Assembly: GCA_024349245.1 (NCBI GenBank)
Contig: JALDNG010000777.1
Location: 94,501-158,500, forward strand
DNA from: Neodontobutis hainanensis
Lineage: Eukaryota > Chordata > Actinopteri > Gobiiformes > Odontobutidae
DNA length: 64,000 bases
Reading direction: 5' to 3'
Position numbers and translations under genes: made by a program. Positions within the stretch are counted from its first letter, which is position 1. The number at the start of each line of letters is the position of its first letter. The notes under the pieces are model-generated. The model was not told where the DNA came from. It did no database searches and worked only from the letters and a program-made list of their open reading frames with translations. Positions 15,051-27,000 of this stretch are shown here, one piece after another.

Positions 15051-15875
15051 TCAGTCAGTGGCTGGCTCACTCTCAACCTCCTCCACGCTGCGAAAATGAG
15101 CTGCCAGCTCCTTTAACACAGCTGTCCTGCCCAGGTGATCGTTCCTTCGCTTCTCCATGATCATGTCCTCCAGACTCTGAAACTCCAGCACGTGTGAGTG
15201 TTTGTCAGAGATGTAGATTTTTAGCCTGTATGGCTGTTTACCTATACGTATCTCTCCTCCCATTTTAAACTCCCTCTTCCCAAACCTGCACCAAGCAGCA
15301 AAGCACTCTGAGTTCCTCCAACTCAACTCTCTGTCCTTCAAGCCCACCTGCTCCATGGCGTTTTGGACCACCATGTCGGCCCCCAGAGCTTTGAACTTGT
15401 ACAAGTCGTTCACAACCCTACACCTTCTCCCTTGACTCGCATCAGTCAGAAAGCTGTTTTTCACCTCAGCTCGGTGTAAGTGCACCACCTGGAAGTCTCC
15501 CACGTACACAGCCCAGTGTGGATACTGCCCGGTGGCCACAAACTCCACCAAGTCCCCAGCTTTGCACTTGTTCAGCAGGTTCTCGGGTGAGTACACGTCC
15601 AGGCTGGAGCACTTGGCGCTCTTCTCGTAGATGCACTCGCCTCGGTTGTACACGGCACAGTCCACCTCATCCCCCGGGTTGAACTGCTTCTCTTCCTTGT
15701 TTGGGTCTCTCTCGGTGCCGTCCACAGCGCAGCCTTCCTCCAGCTCGTCGTCATCATTAGAAAAGATATAAGACACTCCTATCCGTGGTCCGTCCTCCGT
15801 GTCCACGCCGTTTGGGTCCACCGTGGGAACTTCCGCGTAACTTAAATGAGACAACTTGTCAACATGATTGCCCAT
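15051..15875 (-). CDS. lratd2: LRAT domain-containing protein 2 (FAM84B)
   Basis: A complete 274-residue protein in a single exon. It begins MGNHVDKLSHLSY and contains the signature GPRIGVSYIFSNDD (residues 29-42), typical of LRATD2 rather than LRATD1. The LRAT/NlpC-P60 fold covers about residues 70-225, with the PHWAVYVG block around His120 and NSECFAAWC at 188-196. In true LRAT enzymes the second motif is N-C-E-H-F with a catalytic Cys; here that position is Ser189, as I recall for the FAM84 family, so it is probably not an active acyltransferase. The role is poorly known; human LRATD2 is linked to membrane or junction localisation and is amplified in tumours. The frame stays open for 34 codons upstream, but the start at 15875 is chosen because it matches the family N terminus and gives a Gly2. 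No indel is seen. A possible 5' UTR intron lies upstream. Confidence 0.95.
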   Translation of the reverse strand: MGNHVDKLSHLSYAEVPTVDPNGVDTEDGPRIGVSYIFSNDDDELEEGCAVDGTERDPNKEEKQFNPGDEVDCAVYNRGECIYEKSAKCSSLDVYSPENLLNKCKAGDLVEFVATGQYPHWAVYVGDFQVVHLHRAEVKNSFLTDASQGRRCRVVNDLYKFKALGADMVVQNAMEQVGLKDRELSWRNSECFAAWCRFGKREFKMGGEIRIGKQPYRLKIYISDKHSHVLEFQSLEDMIMEKRRNDHLGRTAVLKELAAHFRSVEEVESEPATD

Positions 15876-15990
15876 ACCGCCGCCTTGTGTGGCGCTGCTG
15901 CCGCGGGTCAGCCCTCCACCTGGCAGCAGCCTGTGAGTGTGAGTAATACGAGCCGCAAACGAGCGCCTAATCACCAAACATCACCGCCAC

Positions 15991-16149
15991 CTGTCAGTTG
16001 GAAACCAGCTGCATACTACTTCTTCCTTTCCACCGAGGAAAGCATTGGTTTGAAGCGAATAACGCATAAAATACCTCGACATCAACAAGTGGAGTTGTGA
16101 TGAAACTGTCCTCACGTTCACGGAGTAGAGATATCCCGGCGCTGCTCAC
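15991..16149 (-). other. lratd2: possible 5' UTR intron of lratd2
   Basis: On the minus strand a good donor (GGCAG|GTGAGC, exon ending at 16150) and an acceptor (CCAACTGACAG|GTGGC, exon starting at 15990) are 159 bases apart. This would place a non-coding exon upstream and join it 115 bases before the ATG. It also explains why the reading frame upstream of MGN is open but unlike the family. Transcript evidence is lacking. Confidence 0.35.
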
Positions 16150-16400
16150 CTGCCGCCGTTCTTCTGAAACAAGTTCCGCCTAAAAACATAGCCTATAGTA
16201 GTGCGGTCAAGAAAGTAGTCCCCTGTAAGGACGCTCTGATGAATATTAGCAGTGACTGAAGTTTATAAGCTGAAGCAGAGGCTGTCTGCCGGTGCTCTGA
16301 AGTGGCTGCTTTCTGAATGGCTCAAGCTCAGCATCGCCTCAGCTCCACTTTTAAGGCGGAAGTGCACTCTATAGCCTAATAACCGCCCTGCCTCCAAAAA
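16150..16400 (-). promoter_or_regulatory. lratd2: probable lratd2 promoter and first exon
   Basis: The segment upstream of the proposed 5' exon is richer in CpG than the flanks and is followed by A/T-rich intergenic DNA. No TATA box at a convincing distance was recognised. The call is by position relative to lratd2. Confidence 0.35.
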
Positions 16401-16440
16401 CACACCTTCACTGTGTCTTATTGAAACACTGTATACTTAT

Positions 16441-16458
16441 ACATACATACATACATAC
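16441..16458. repeat. (ACAT)n microsatellite
   Basis: Four to five perfect copies of ACAT immediately upstream of the lratd2 promoter region. Confidence 0.8.
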
Positions 16459-16459
16459 A

Positions 16460-17850
16460 CCATATTGCACAAGCCATATAAGTGTGAGCAACCCAGCCAT
16501 AAACATTCATCCATTTAAGGTCTTGTTACGCTTTTACTTACTGAGGAGAGGAATATATACGTACTTATTTTATTGTTTTTACCACCTGTCTGTCCTTGAG
16601 TGAACCGGAGCTACACTGTCATTTGCACCACTTTGTCTCCTACTGGGGCCATAATATCTCTATTACGATTCTTGTGGCCTGTGGCCTGCCTAGACTCATC
16701 CTCAGTTATGGGCTATTTTCACACCTCTGTGTCCCACAGGAAAGAGAATGTGCTCTGTGTGCACCCCAAAATGGCAGCCTCAAAGTGAGAGCATCTGTCC
16801 CGCAAGTGTGGGTGATGCTGAAGCAAGAGTAGAGTTGAAAAGCAATAAAAAAATGTTCTAATCTGCAATGTTACTAAACACCATGGGCGGCTGGTATCAA
16901 TGGGCTAGGTGAGCTAAGCCCCTCTTATCATGCAGGCTTTTCAATGTATTGTTAAACATTTTATAGTTATATAGATATGTTATGTTATATTAGATTATTA
17001 ACATAAAATATTTTTTTTATGTTTTGATATTTTGTGGAAGTTTCTAGAACATAGTATTTATAGTTTTGATGGCAATAATATCTCTAAATTGCCACAAAAC
17101 AAGAAAAAGGGGGTAATTTTTACAGCCCAAGCTCAATGACACGCAGACTAACCTAAGCACCAATCATCTTCCTCATTTGTTGATTGACAGATGTGAAAGC
17201 CCGCCCCTTGAATTCCCAGCTATTGGGGCTAAATGCCAACAAACAAAGAAATTGTGAGCTCTACTGTACTTCTAAGCTTTACAAATATTTGTTCCATTTA
17301 GGTTAATTTGATGCATTTAGCATTAGCATTAGCATTTCCAGTCTCTCTTGTAATGAGCATATTTAGTTGAGTTATAAAACATTGCAGTATTTAGTAGAAG
17401 CAAAGTGTTTGTGTGAAAGAAAAAGAGTTTGTTTGTCAATTTATTAGCTCACCCACCAAACACACCACCAGCCACTGCAAAACACTAATACAGAGATTAA
17501 GCTTCTTAGCCTTATGTGTTATCAAAATAGATTACTTACTTCTCCTTCAAAGATCACACCAACCTACATTTGACCTTTACTTTTTTGTACTTAAGTCATG
17601 TAGCTGATATGACTAGCTCAAAAGGTCTTTGTTATCTCACCAACAGTCAGTGGTTTACGTGGTTGCAGCAGAGACTTTTGCTATCGACTAAGAGGTTAAT
17701 TAACAAAGTGGGCCGTTCCTGATCACAGAGTCTGATTTCTAGCCTTGTGTAATCCATGTTGAATGCTTTCCTTGTTTAGTAAAATACAATGTAGGTTGTA
17801 AAGGATTTCAATCAGATTTTATTGTGCTGATTGCAAGGTCATGAATGAGC
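16460..17850. other. intergenic region, no gene recognised
   Basis: No gene-like open frame. A short tandem of GCATTA (three copies, about 17315-17335) is present. The stretch from about 16880 to 17260 has two GC-richer islands in A/T-rich DNA, possibly an old transposon, but no second copy in the window supports this. Confidence 0.5.
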
Positions 17851-18234
17851 TCAGGGGAAACGTCTTGAGCAGAGTGGGTAGCACAACGTGAAGGTCATGA
17901 GTTCAAACCCCAGCCGACTCGAACATCCAACTCTGGCCTTTCTGTGAGGAGTCTGCATGTCCCCCACGTGTTACTGTAGGTTCTCTCCAGGTACTCCAGC
18001 TTCCTCCCACCGCCCAAAGACATGCATGTGTAGGTTAATTGACAATTCTAAAGTATCCCTAGTGCATGAATGTGAGAGTGACTGGTTGTTTGACACTGTC
18101 TATGTCTAAATGTTAGCCCTGCGACTAACTGGCCACTTCCAGGGTGTACCCCGCCTCAGGCCCAAAGCTGCTGGGCTAGGCTCCAGTCACCAGCGACCCC
18201 TAAGGGGATTAAGTGGAAGAAAATGAATGAATGA
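17850..18234 (+). mobile_element. tRNA-derived SINE (copy 2)
   Basis: This is the same family as the element at 8380-8769 but on the plus strand. Shared landmarks in order are AGAGTGGGTAGCAC (A-box region), AGGTCATGAGTTCAAACCCC (B-box region), GGTTCTCTCCAGGTACTCC, AAAGACATGCATG, AACTGGCCACTTCCAGGG, GGCTCCAGTCACC, and a terminal (AATG)n tail. It is more diverged in the head than copy 1. A clean target-site duplication was not found; ATGAATGA occurs on both sides but may derive from the tail. Confidence 0.7.
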
Positions 18235-18239
18235 AAAGA

Positions 18240-20590
18240 AGGCATTTATACCAGCAGCAAGGAAAGGTATAGTAGCAATGTGGTGCAATTGTTTTTATTA
18301 TGACTTTTTATTTAAGAGCTTAGTACTATCTTTGCTCCCTGATATTACCCTCATTCACCAGTGTGGCTGTCTCTGAAGGGGTTACTGGTGCAGCAGAATA
18401 CAAACAGGTGGCAATAAAGCACTGACTTTACATACAAAATGAGTTAAAGATGACGAAAACAATTCAGTGAACAATTGACCTTTCGGGTCCTTTGAGTTAA
18501 TGTGATGCTTTTTTCTGTTTTCCTTTCATATTATTCATTTATCCCAGCCCAGAGGCCCCAAGGCTGCTCTGTGCATATCCAAATCCACAGAATTCATTTA
18601 TGTGTTACATCTTCACCAAACACAAGGCTATCATTCAAGGCTAAAGGTGTTGGAAAAGAAATGAAGGTGTTGGGACAGAAATGAGTGTGACACACAGCCT
18701 ATTAAACTGCTTCTCAGAGTTTCTCTTCCCCAGGTGGCATGACCCACTTTTAGCCCCTGGTGCCCCCCAGTGACACTGTGATGTGGTGCTGGGAAATGAC
18801 CAGAGCTGGGAGACAAGAGTCACTTATGCAGGACTGTCCCTGTCTGATGGGCACGGCCAGCTGAAGACTAATACCTTTTTCAAATATACACGCACAAAAA
18901 GGTATGTTTTTTAACTTATAACATCCTGACATTAGTCTTTGTGACCGTGCTGTGAATGATTCATTTTTAAAACGTGGAGTGGTATAATATTTGAAGCAGA
19001 TGGACAGTATCCGAACTGCTGTGTCTTGCACACCATCTGTTCCACTTGGCTTTAGAAACAAAAACTACAGTTTAGACTAAACATAAAAACAGGACTAATT
19101 TAAGGGAAGGAAGGATTTGCTTTATTACATATTTATTTATATTTTCATATAGTTTTTACATATTTAGTTGCAATAACATATCTGGAGCAAAGGGGAACAA
19201 AGATGGAAGGTAACGTTGAAGGAATGTAACGTTCATCTTTTTTAAAACCATTTAATTACATCAGTAATAACTCAGTCAGTGATATTCACAGTCCCAACAA
19301 GCTACAATAAAGATTTCCTAAAGTATATGTAGACATATAAAACTAGCCTATTTAAACACTGTGATGACTGTATACCGAGGGAGCAAGAGGGGTTCCTGGA
19401 CAGATTACTAGAACTAGATACCAGACGAATGGGACCAGGTAGTCCCAGTGTGAACGGTATGCATGGTTTTTTAAACACACTTAAACACACGCATACACAA
19501 CATACACACAATAGTGTCTACAGTCATCATGCTTCAAAAGAACCTCACTTATGTATTTTTTTCCATTTCAGTACTACATTATCCAAAACAAGTGATCAAA
19601 AACTGCCGGGAATCATTTCTTTCAACAAAAAAGGGTTTTCTACAATGAGCACAACAAAACTGTATTTTATTCTTTGAGTCAAGTAAATTAAAAAAAAATA
19701 AAGTCAGGACAAACTTCAGACACTTTTTGGGCCATTAATTCTCTCAGATGTTGTGCAGCACATTAGAATTTCTATCCCATGAGGCTATCACAGAGTATAC
19801 ACCAAAGTCTTATACTTCTCCCCAGATTACAAAAAGCAGTGCAAACAGAGTTCTTAAGAGAGTGTGGCAGGCTGGCCAAGAGTCAACTGCACCACAGCGC
19901 TTCCAAAAAAGACACTGGCAGGCAACAGGCCCGGGCCAGACACACAGCATGTTGTGTTTCTGTTGTGCATGATACACTTGTTTAAACTGGTTAAATTCCT
20001 CTCAGACTGATTGTAAACCAGTGTAAGTTATAATATAGATGCAGAAATCAAATGATAAAATGTGAAAAGCTTAAGTAATTTTGTTAGAAAAGGCAAAAAA
20101 TAAATCCAAACAATAAAAAAAATTAAATAAAGAGATATGGCTGATCGTAGAAAGGCAGCAAAATAAAAGGAAGGACAAATAAACTGAAGTAAAAATTACA
20201 TAAAGGAAAATTGTCTTTGGTGTCTACATGTAATTTGTAAAAAGAGCAAGTAAAATCAGCAGTTTTTAATCATCAGTCATTTTGAACCAAAACAAGAGTA
20301 AAGTCCCTCTTGCGACCAATGTGCGTTTTAAAATTAAATTATTATTACAGATTACTAAAAATAACATGACATCACTTACAAATGTTTTCAGAAACCCAGC
20401 ACAGTGCAAATCAAAGATGCCCCAAATAACAAATACATGTAAAAAGGAAAGGTATTCTTATGGAACAATTGTGCAACATGCATTAGATCACTTGACATGA
20501 AACACGGCGACACTTCTGAATTTAGCCCCAAAGTGACCAGGTCCAAAGACATGGTCCTAAAATGCATATGTCGAATGATTCCTGAAGAAG
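18240..20590. other. intergenic region, no gene recognised
   Basis: A/T-rich sequence between the SINE and the 3' end of fam91a1. It contains CA-rich low-complexity DNA near 19475-19510 and A-rich runs near 20090-20200. None of the open frames has family similarity. Confidence 0.5.
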
Positions 20591-20606
20591 TCAGTTCAAT
20601 ATTGTG

Positions 20607-20612
20607 TTTATT
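20607..20612 (-). terminator. fam91a1: candidate poly(A) signal of fam91a1
   Basis: AATAAA on the minus strand, about 465 bases downstream of the fam91a1 stop codon. It gives a plausible 3' UTR length; usage is inferred from position only. Confidence 0.45.
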
Positions 20613-21075
20613 TTTGGGTCATTTTATAACACCTCTACAATATTAAACACTTGATATGCTCTGCTTTCAAAGGGTCACAAAACATCCACTGATTGAAGGG
20701 TGGGGGTCTGTAGAGTCAGCAGAAAACAGCGCTTGTGGATCCAGTTACTGTACATACTGTTTAGCTGCATCACTGGTTTATAATGTGAATAGCACCACTC
20801 CAACAGATAACACTGCCTTGCTACGAACAGGAAGAGTCACAAGGAAGAGCGAGGGGTGGTACCAGTGTTAGCGAGACAGTATTCCTCTTACTGTCAGTAA
20901 ATGACAAAGTGCTGGCAGGCTAATGTTCCCATAAACTACTGAAGAAGTTTTGACGAGGGGGGGTGATTCATGTGACTTAAATGAACCTTGAATAAGAATT
21001 CTCTCAGACACTATAAGACAGTTTTTGTTAGATGGGTTGGTGAATTCCTTATGAATGGAGTTTAAAAAGAGAAGT

Positions 21076-24000
21076 TTATGTCAGTTCCTTCTGCAGAGCT
21101 GAGATGTCCAGAAGAGGAGGGGCCCGCCCGCTCCACTCACTCAGCTGACCGTCCTTGAAGTGGAGGTTCAGGGCGGGCAGGGGGACACCGGCCTCTGCTG
21201 GGGGCTGACTGAGAGGGTTTGACACGCCACTGTCCTGGTCAGCGGCCTGCCCACCATCCTGCATGCCAAAGGTCAAAAATCAGAGACCACCGGGCAGAGA
21301 GGGTAACATGTGGGACAAGGAGAAATTTCAACAGGGGAAATAAAAAATAAAAAAAAACATCATCAAGTCCTCGTGTGATATAAAGTCTGTCACTATTTAA
21401 TAAAACAGTTAGGTCTGCCAAAAAGTCATAAAACTGAAAAAACAAGGTCAAAATTGTCAATGAGCAGGATTGATAAAATGAGATTGTTTAGAATGTACAT
21501 AATCAAATAGATGATTGAAGATAATGTAAATTATTTTCTTATATTTGATCATTTTCCTTCATTTTTGCAAACTTTGGGAATTACTAAGTTTAACAAGTTT
21601 TAAGTTTGTTTTTTTTATACTAAAATAATATTTAATATTTTACACCTTTATAGCAAGAAAAATATAACAAAAATATCACACTTGCACATGAATCTTTAAA
21701 CTGCTTTTAGATCATGAATGGACATGCGCATGTTGTTTATATTTTTGTATTTTTGTAACATTTTTACCTGAAATGACTGAACAAAGCTGAGCACCTTCAG
21801 CGAAAGCTTTCTGCTTGAGTGCAGCAGCTCTTGAAGGCTGAAAATCAACAAGAAAGACTGTTTTACTGAACCATTTAAAATGTCTGTTTAAAAAGTTTAG
21901 TTTTTTTATCCTCGGGATGTTTTTGAGTTTGTTCTTTGGCTTTACCTCTCGTTGCTGAAGAGTTTGTGTGAGGCTATCTTTCGACACACTTTCCGGTTGA
22001 GCTCAGAGCTGAAGAGGGGCATGCCAAAGCACAGTTCAAGAGGAACCCACTCATCCTCAGATGAAAGGGCTAAAACAAAAGGAAGAGTCAGACTGAACAT
22101 AAATTATATCAAAGCAGACACACAAGTGATTAACAATATTTGTGATTCAATTAAAAAAACGTTGCTTAAACTAAAAGTATTTAATAATAAAAGTATTTAA
22201 TAATAACTTACTGTCTGTCTTAACTTTGTTTTCTCCGTTGTTCTCCTCTGTGACTAGCTCAAAAGACTCAGTACTTCCATTATTGTCCAAACCTCCACCA
22301 AGATGAGTGTCTCCTTACAAAATGCAAAACATATAAACAGCAGAATCAATGCTCACAGCTCAATAACTGCTTTGCTGACCTAAAGCAATAAGCTTCATTA
22401 AAGGAAACACTTAATTGTCTCATGGTGTGTATAACTGTTAATTCCAGCTATTAGACTAATGATACCTATTCATTTGCATTTGTTTTTAAAAAACGTGAGC
22501 AATTAAGGCTGCAGATTACATTTGCAAGGCAAAAAGAATGTTCAATACTTAACATAACAGCTCAATGCAATCACAATAAAGTAAAAATTATTCTGACATA
22601 CGGCTGAATTAAAGTGATCTGAGAGCCATCTCCATCTAATTCACATGGTCACATGAAATGGCCATTAGAGACAAGGACATTGTTGATAATTTGTGTTTTA
22701 AAAGCACAAATTAGTGCATTCAAATGTCTTACCTCTGTATTCACCACTGTCGCTGGGTCTGCGGCGGTGCCTGTTGTTGAATTGAGCATTGTAATGTAGC
22801 CACATTGGTGCTTGAGATCCACATATTCCTTGAGCTTCTGCAATGCTTTGTGAACACACATGTTCGAGTAGGAGAACTCTGCATGGGATACACAGGTGGA
22901 AAATTCGAACACAAATGTAGAATGTAGAAAATGTAGAAAATTTATAATAAAAACAACAAAAAAAGATAATAGCAGATACAAGCTATTAATTCGTAATGAC
23001 TAACCTCCCTTCAGATCCTCCTCATCAAACGGGAATGGGATGTGAACAGTTTCCCCATGGCCATGCAAGCCATGACCCTGAGATTACGCACAGAAAAAAA
23101 ATGCCAGTATAGTTTTACAATCAGACAACTCTGAGAGACGTAAACATTACCTGAATGAGAACAGCTGAGTGTGTAAGAGCATCATTAAGCATTGTCAGGA
23201 CATTGGATGTGGGGACAACTCCAGGATCATGACCCCAAGATGTGATCAACAACCTGTCGTACACCTGAACAAACAAACACAAACATTTAAAGGTCCAACT
23301 TAAAAAAACATAATCTACATATTGCATTTTCTCTGTGAATATTCTTGTTAACCTAGAATTCAAAAGTATTTCTCTACTTCATGACAGCTGAAATTTTGGA
23401 AAAGAATAGAACAGGCAACCTCAAGCTTTTGTGCTCTCACAAAGTGACTTATGATTTTGCATGATATCACCATGAGTGTTGCCTAGATGAAATCCATTTT
23501 TCTTAACGGGCTCATATTCTCAAGATAAGAGTTTCCAAGACCACTGGGAAGAACTTGAGGTGGAATTGCAGGTGCAATCGTGAGTGTTTGCTTTGACAGG
23601 TGCCAGGTGCATTAAACTCTCTCGCAAAAATGTAATGCTAATATTTCTGCATGTTTTACATTTTTTAATTTTCTTAATTTACTGATTCAGTCATGGTGAA
23701 GGATTAAGATTAGTCTAACCTGGAAAATTTCTGGCAGTTTGCGGAGCCTAGAGCCTTTGGACAGCAGCAGAGATGGTGGGCCTTGGCCGGTCACATGATA
23801 CAAATACAGCTTGAACCAGATGGAGCTCACCTCGGGAATGGCCGGGCCAATGTGCTGCAGGAAAAACAAACAGACATGCACACAAATGTCAAACACAGGT
23901 AAACGTAATCGAACTATATATAACAGGAAAAGGATATAAAAAGATATACAAGGAATTGAGAATGCCAATACCAAACAAAGAACCCAATATTTTAGCCACA

Positions 24001-27000
24001 AGTGACAGGGTAATTGTTTTCGGGATGCAAAAAAAACAAACAAAAAAAAAACACAAATAACTTTAGGTGAAATACAGGACTCTCTGAAAATAGTGGTGTG
24101 GCTGTTTCAAGATGCACAATAAGGAGACACTTAAAAAAAAATGGGCTGCATGGTTCACTACGCAAACACGCCAAACATCACAGATACAATCCTCAAAACT
24201 TCTGGTACAAAGTAATTTGGAGTGATAAGACTAAAATTAAACTTTTTGGCCACAACCATAAATGTTTAATTTGGAGAGGAGACAACAAGGCCTATAATGA
24301 AAGATACACCATTTCTACTGTGAAACATGGAGGTGGATCACTGATGTGCTGCAGCTACAAAGGCACAGGAAACTTGGTCAAACTTGATAGCAAGATGAAT
24401 GCAGCATGTTACCAGATAATAATGGAGGAAAAGTTGCACTCATCAGCCCAGAAGCTGCACATGGGACGTACTTGGACGTTCCAACATGGCAACAATCCAC
24501 AGCACAAAGCCAAGTCATTGGCTACAGCAGAATAAAGTGAAGGTTATGGACATCTCAGTCTCTTGATCTCAATATCATTGAACGACTCTGGAGAGATCTC
24601 AGACGTGCAGTTCATGCAAGACAACCCAAGAATTTATAGGAACTGGGAGAGTTTTGCCAAGAAGAATGGGCAGCTTTACCATCTGAAAAAATAAAGAGCC
24701 TCATCCACAACTACCACAAAAGACTTCAAGCTGTCATTGATGTTAAAAGTGGCAATACACGGTGTTAAGAACTGGGGTATGTAAACTTTTAATCATGGTC
24801 ATTTGGGTAGTTTCTGTTGTCATTATGATTTAAAAAGAGTAAACACAATTGTTTGACAATAAATGGCTTCACACAACCACAATGAATGAAAGAAAGGTTT
24901 TTGTGTTATCATTTATATTCTCTTAATAATGGCCAGAAACATCACAAATTCAGGCAGGGCAAGTAAACGTATGAACACAACTATATAGTTACACAAAGAG
25001 CTTGATTTAGGATGTAATATTTGGAGATAAAAGGAGATAATTCCCCTGCTTCCACGTTACTGATCCTTTGCCCCCTGAGAATAAACAGCAGCATGAATAG
25101 CACTTACTTTGTTTCCACTGTCTCTCTAACCTTAGCTTACATGCAAAGCCAGCCAGAGAAATTACTTTGAGACTTCCACTTTCTTCCCTCCTATCTCGTT
25201 GTGTACACTTGTTGTTGGGGGCAACTGCTGGCTGAGCACTCACACAGCTAACATGTTAAGTCATTCAGTGTGTAGAGCAACAGGACAAACACCAGATGTA
25301 ATTAGATACACAGCAACTAAAGCCCCAAGACCATTTGCGTCACACCTGAGGCGTACAGCTGCTGATGGGCCTAATCTCGTTGCTAAGTGGTGCCATCGAG
25401 ACCAGCAGCTTGTAGTTTTTGTTGAGAACGGCTGCAGGTTGCCTGGTCTAAACCCAGAAGGCTCTCACATCGCAGCATGTCCAAGGGGAAACCTAGAGGC
25501 AGTAGAAACAGACAAGGATGGTCAGAGCGGCAATGAAAAAGAAACAATAGAGCAGAAGATATAAAAACAAAATAAAGCGGATGTGCCAATAGTCGTAACA
25601 ATTCAAAGCCTTGAGGCAATTAATTGGTTGGTATTTAAATAATTAATAATTATTTTATCTTTTTTAGGCAGTACAAGAATAAAACTTCACTGATCTTGAC
25701 AGACTACTACCTAAATGAGCAGTTATCAGTATAATCTCTGAATTATTACTACGTGTTATTTAGTCAGCACACATTTGCTGCTTTCTACAGAAGCTTGGAG
25801 CTGAGTACAACAGGGATGAGACAGAAGTGAGACATTCAGCCAAACCAAACAGCATCTGGTGGAACATGTGCTTTGTTAGATGTTTATTGAAACATGTTAT
25901 TGAATGTCTTTTTCTAGTGATTTGCTTCATAGCCTTAGTTTACCTGATTTATTTTTACACCCAATGTGAGCACTATTCTTAAAAAGGCAAGTGTCATAAA
26001 ACTACATTGCCATAAGCAGCTGATAAGAATAAAGTCTAAAAAAATAGTAGTATATATTTAAACATCCTCATGGGACTAACCTATGTTTGGGATATCTGGG
26101 CCCTGGTCCTGAGTGAGTTCTTTGTTGTAACGCAGAAAGAGAATAGTGTTTTTCAGAGTCAGTGCATGGTCGAAATAACGCTGGGCCTCTCCTTCTGCCG
26201 TAGATTCCACCTGGATAAAACCAATTTTAGATTCATTGAAACTCTATGCTTGTTGGCATCTTAGTGCAACATCCTTTTTGATGTTTGCACTATAACAACT
26301 ATTTTGTTTTAGTTTACCTTCTCCAACTCAGCCAAGAAGCTGTCCAGAGTCTCATCAGACAGTTTTCCAACCTCAAACATGGTCACTGCATGACTTTTCA
26401 AGTTCTGAGAAAACAACAAAAGTGCATTGTCTTTTTACACAATGCATTTCTGTGCAGTTCTGTTTATGTTTACACACAGCCACTGACCGGAGACAGGTTG
26501 CCCATCATGAGAAATGCTGTAAGGGTGGAGTCAAAGAGGAAAGCGATCCTCTTGGTAGGTGCAGCTGGGATACTTAGACTACTAACACTGGCTGTGTCTG
26601 CTGCAGAAGTCAAGAGATAACAAAATTGTGAGGACAGGTTTAGTGCCAGCTTAATATCATTATCAGCTAAAATAAGAGAAAAAGTGTGACCTGTGACCTG
26701 TTACTTTGGGTATAATTATCAGCTTCCAAACTTTATTATGCACCCAGAATATGCATTGTGTGCATAAATTAGGGCGTGTTTTCATTTGCATAACTTTGTA
26801 TGTGTGTTGCTAGCTAAGCAGCCAGACCTTGGTCTTCCAGACTGGTGGTGTCTGTGTCGGTGGCTGATGAGCCCCCCTCCATCACAGGACTGCCCTGCTC
26901 CCAGGACAGCAACATCCTCTGGGGGTCCATGGTACTCCTAACAGAAGAGTGCACTGACTGATCAGATAACTCACGGTGAATGTCATCCACAAATGCACAT

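Noticed and set aside
16880..17260. non-autonomous DNA transposon
   Set aside because: GC-richer islands resemble an old repeat, but there is no inverted-repeat pair, target duplication or second copy in the window.
25199..25564. 121-codon plus-strand open frame
   Set aside because: Antisense shadow of fam91a1 exon 16, which it overlaps.
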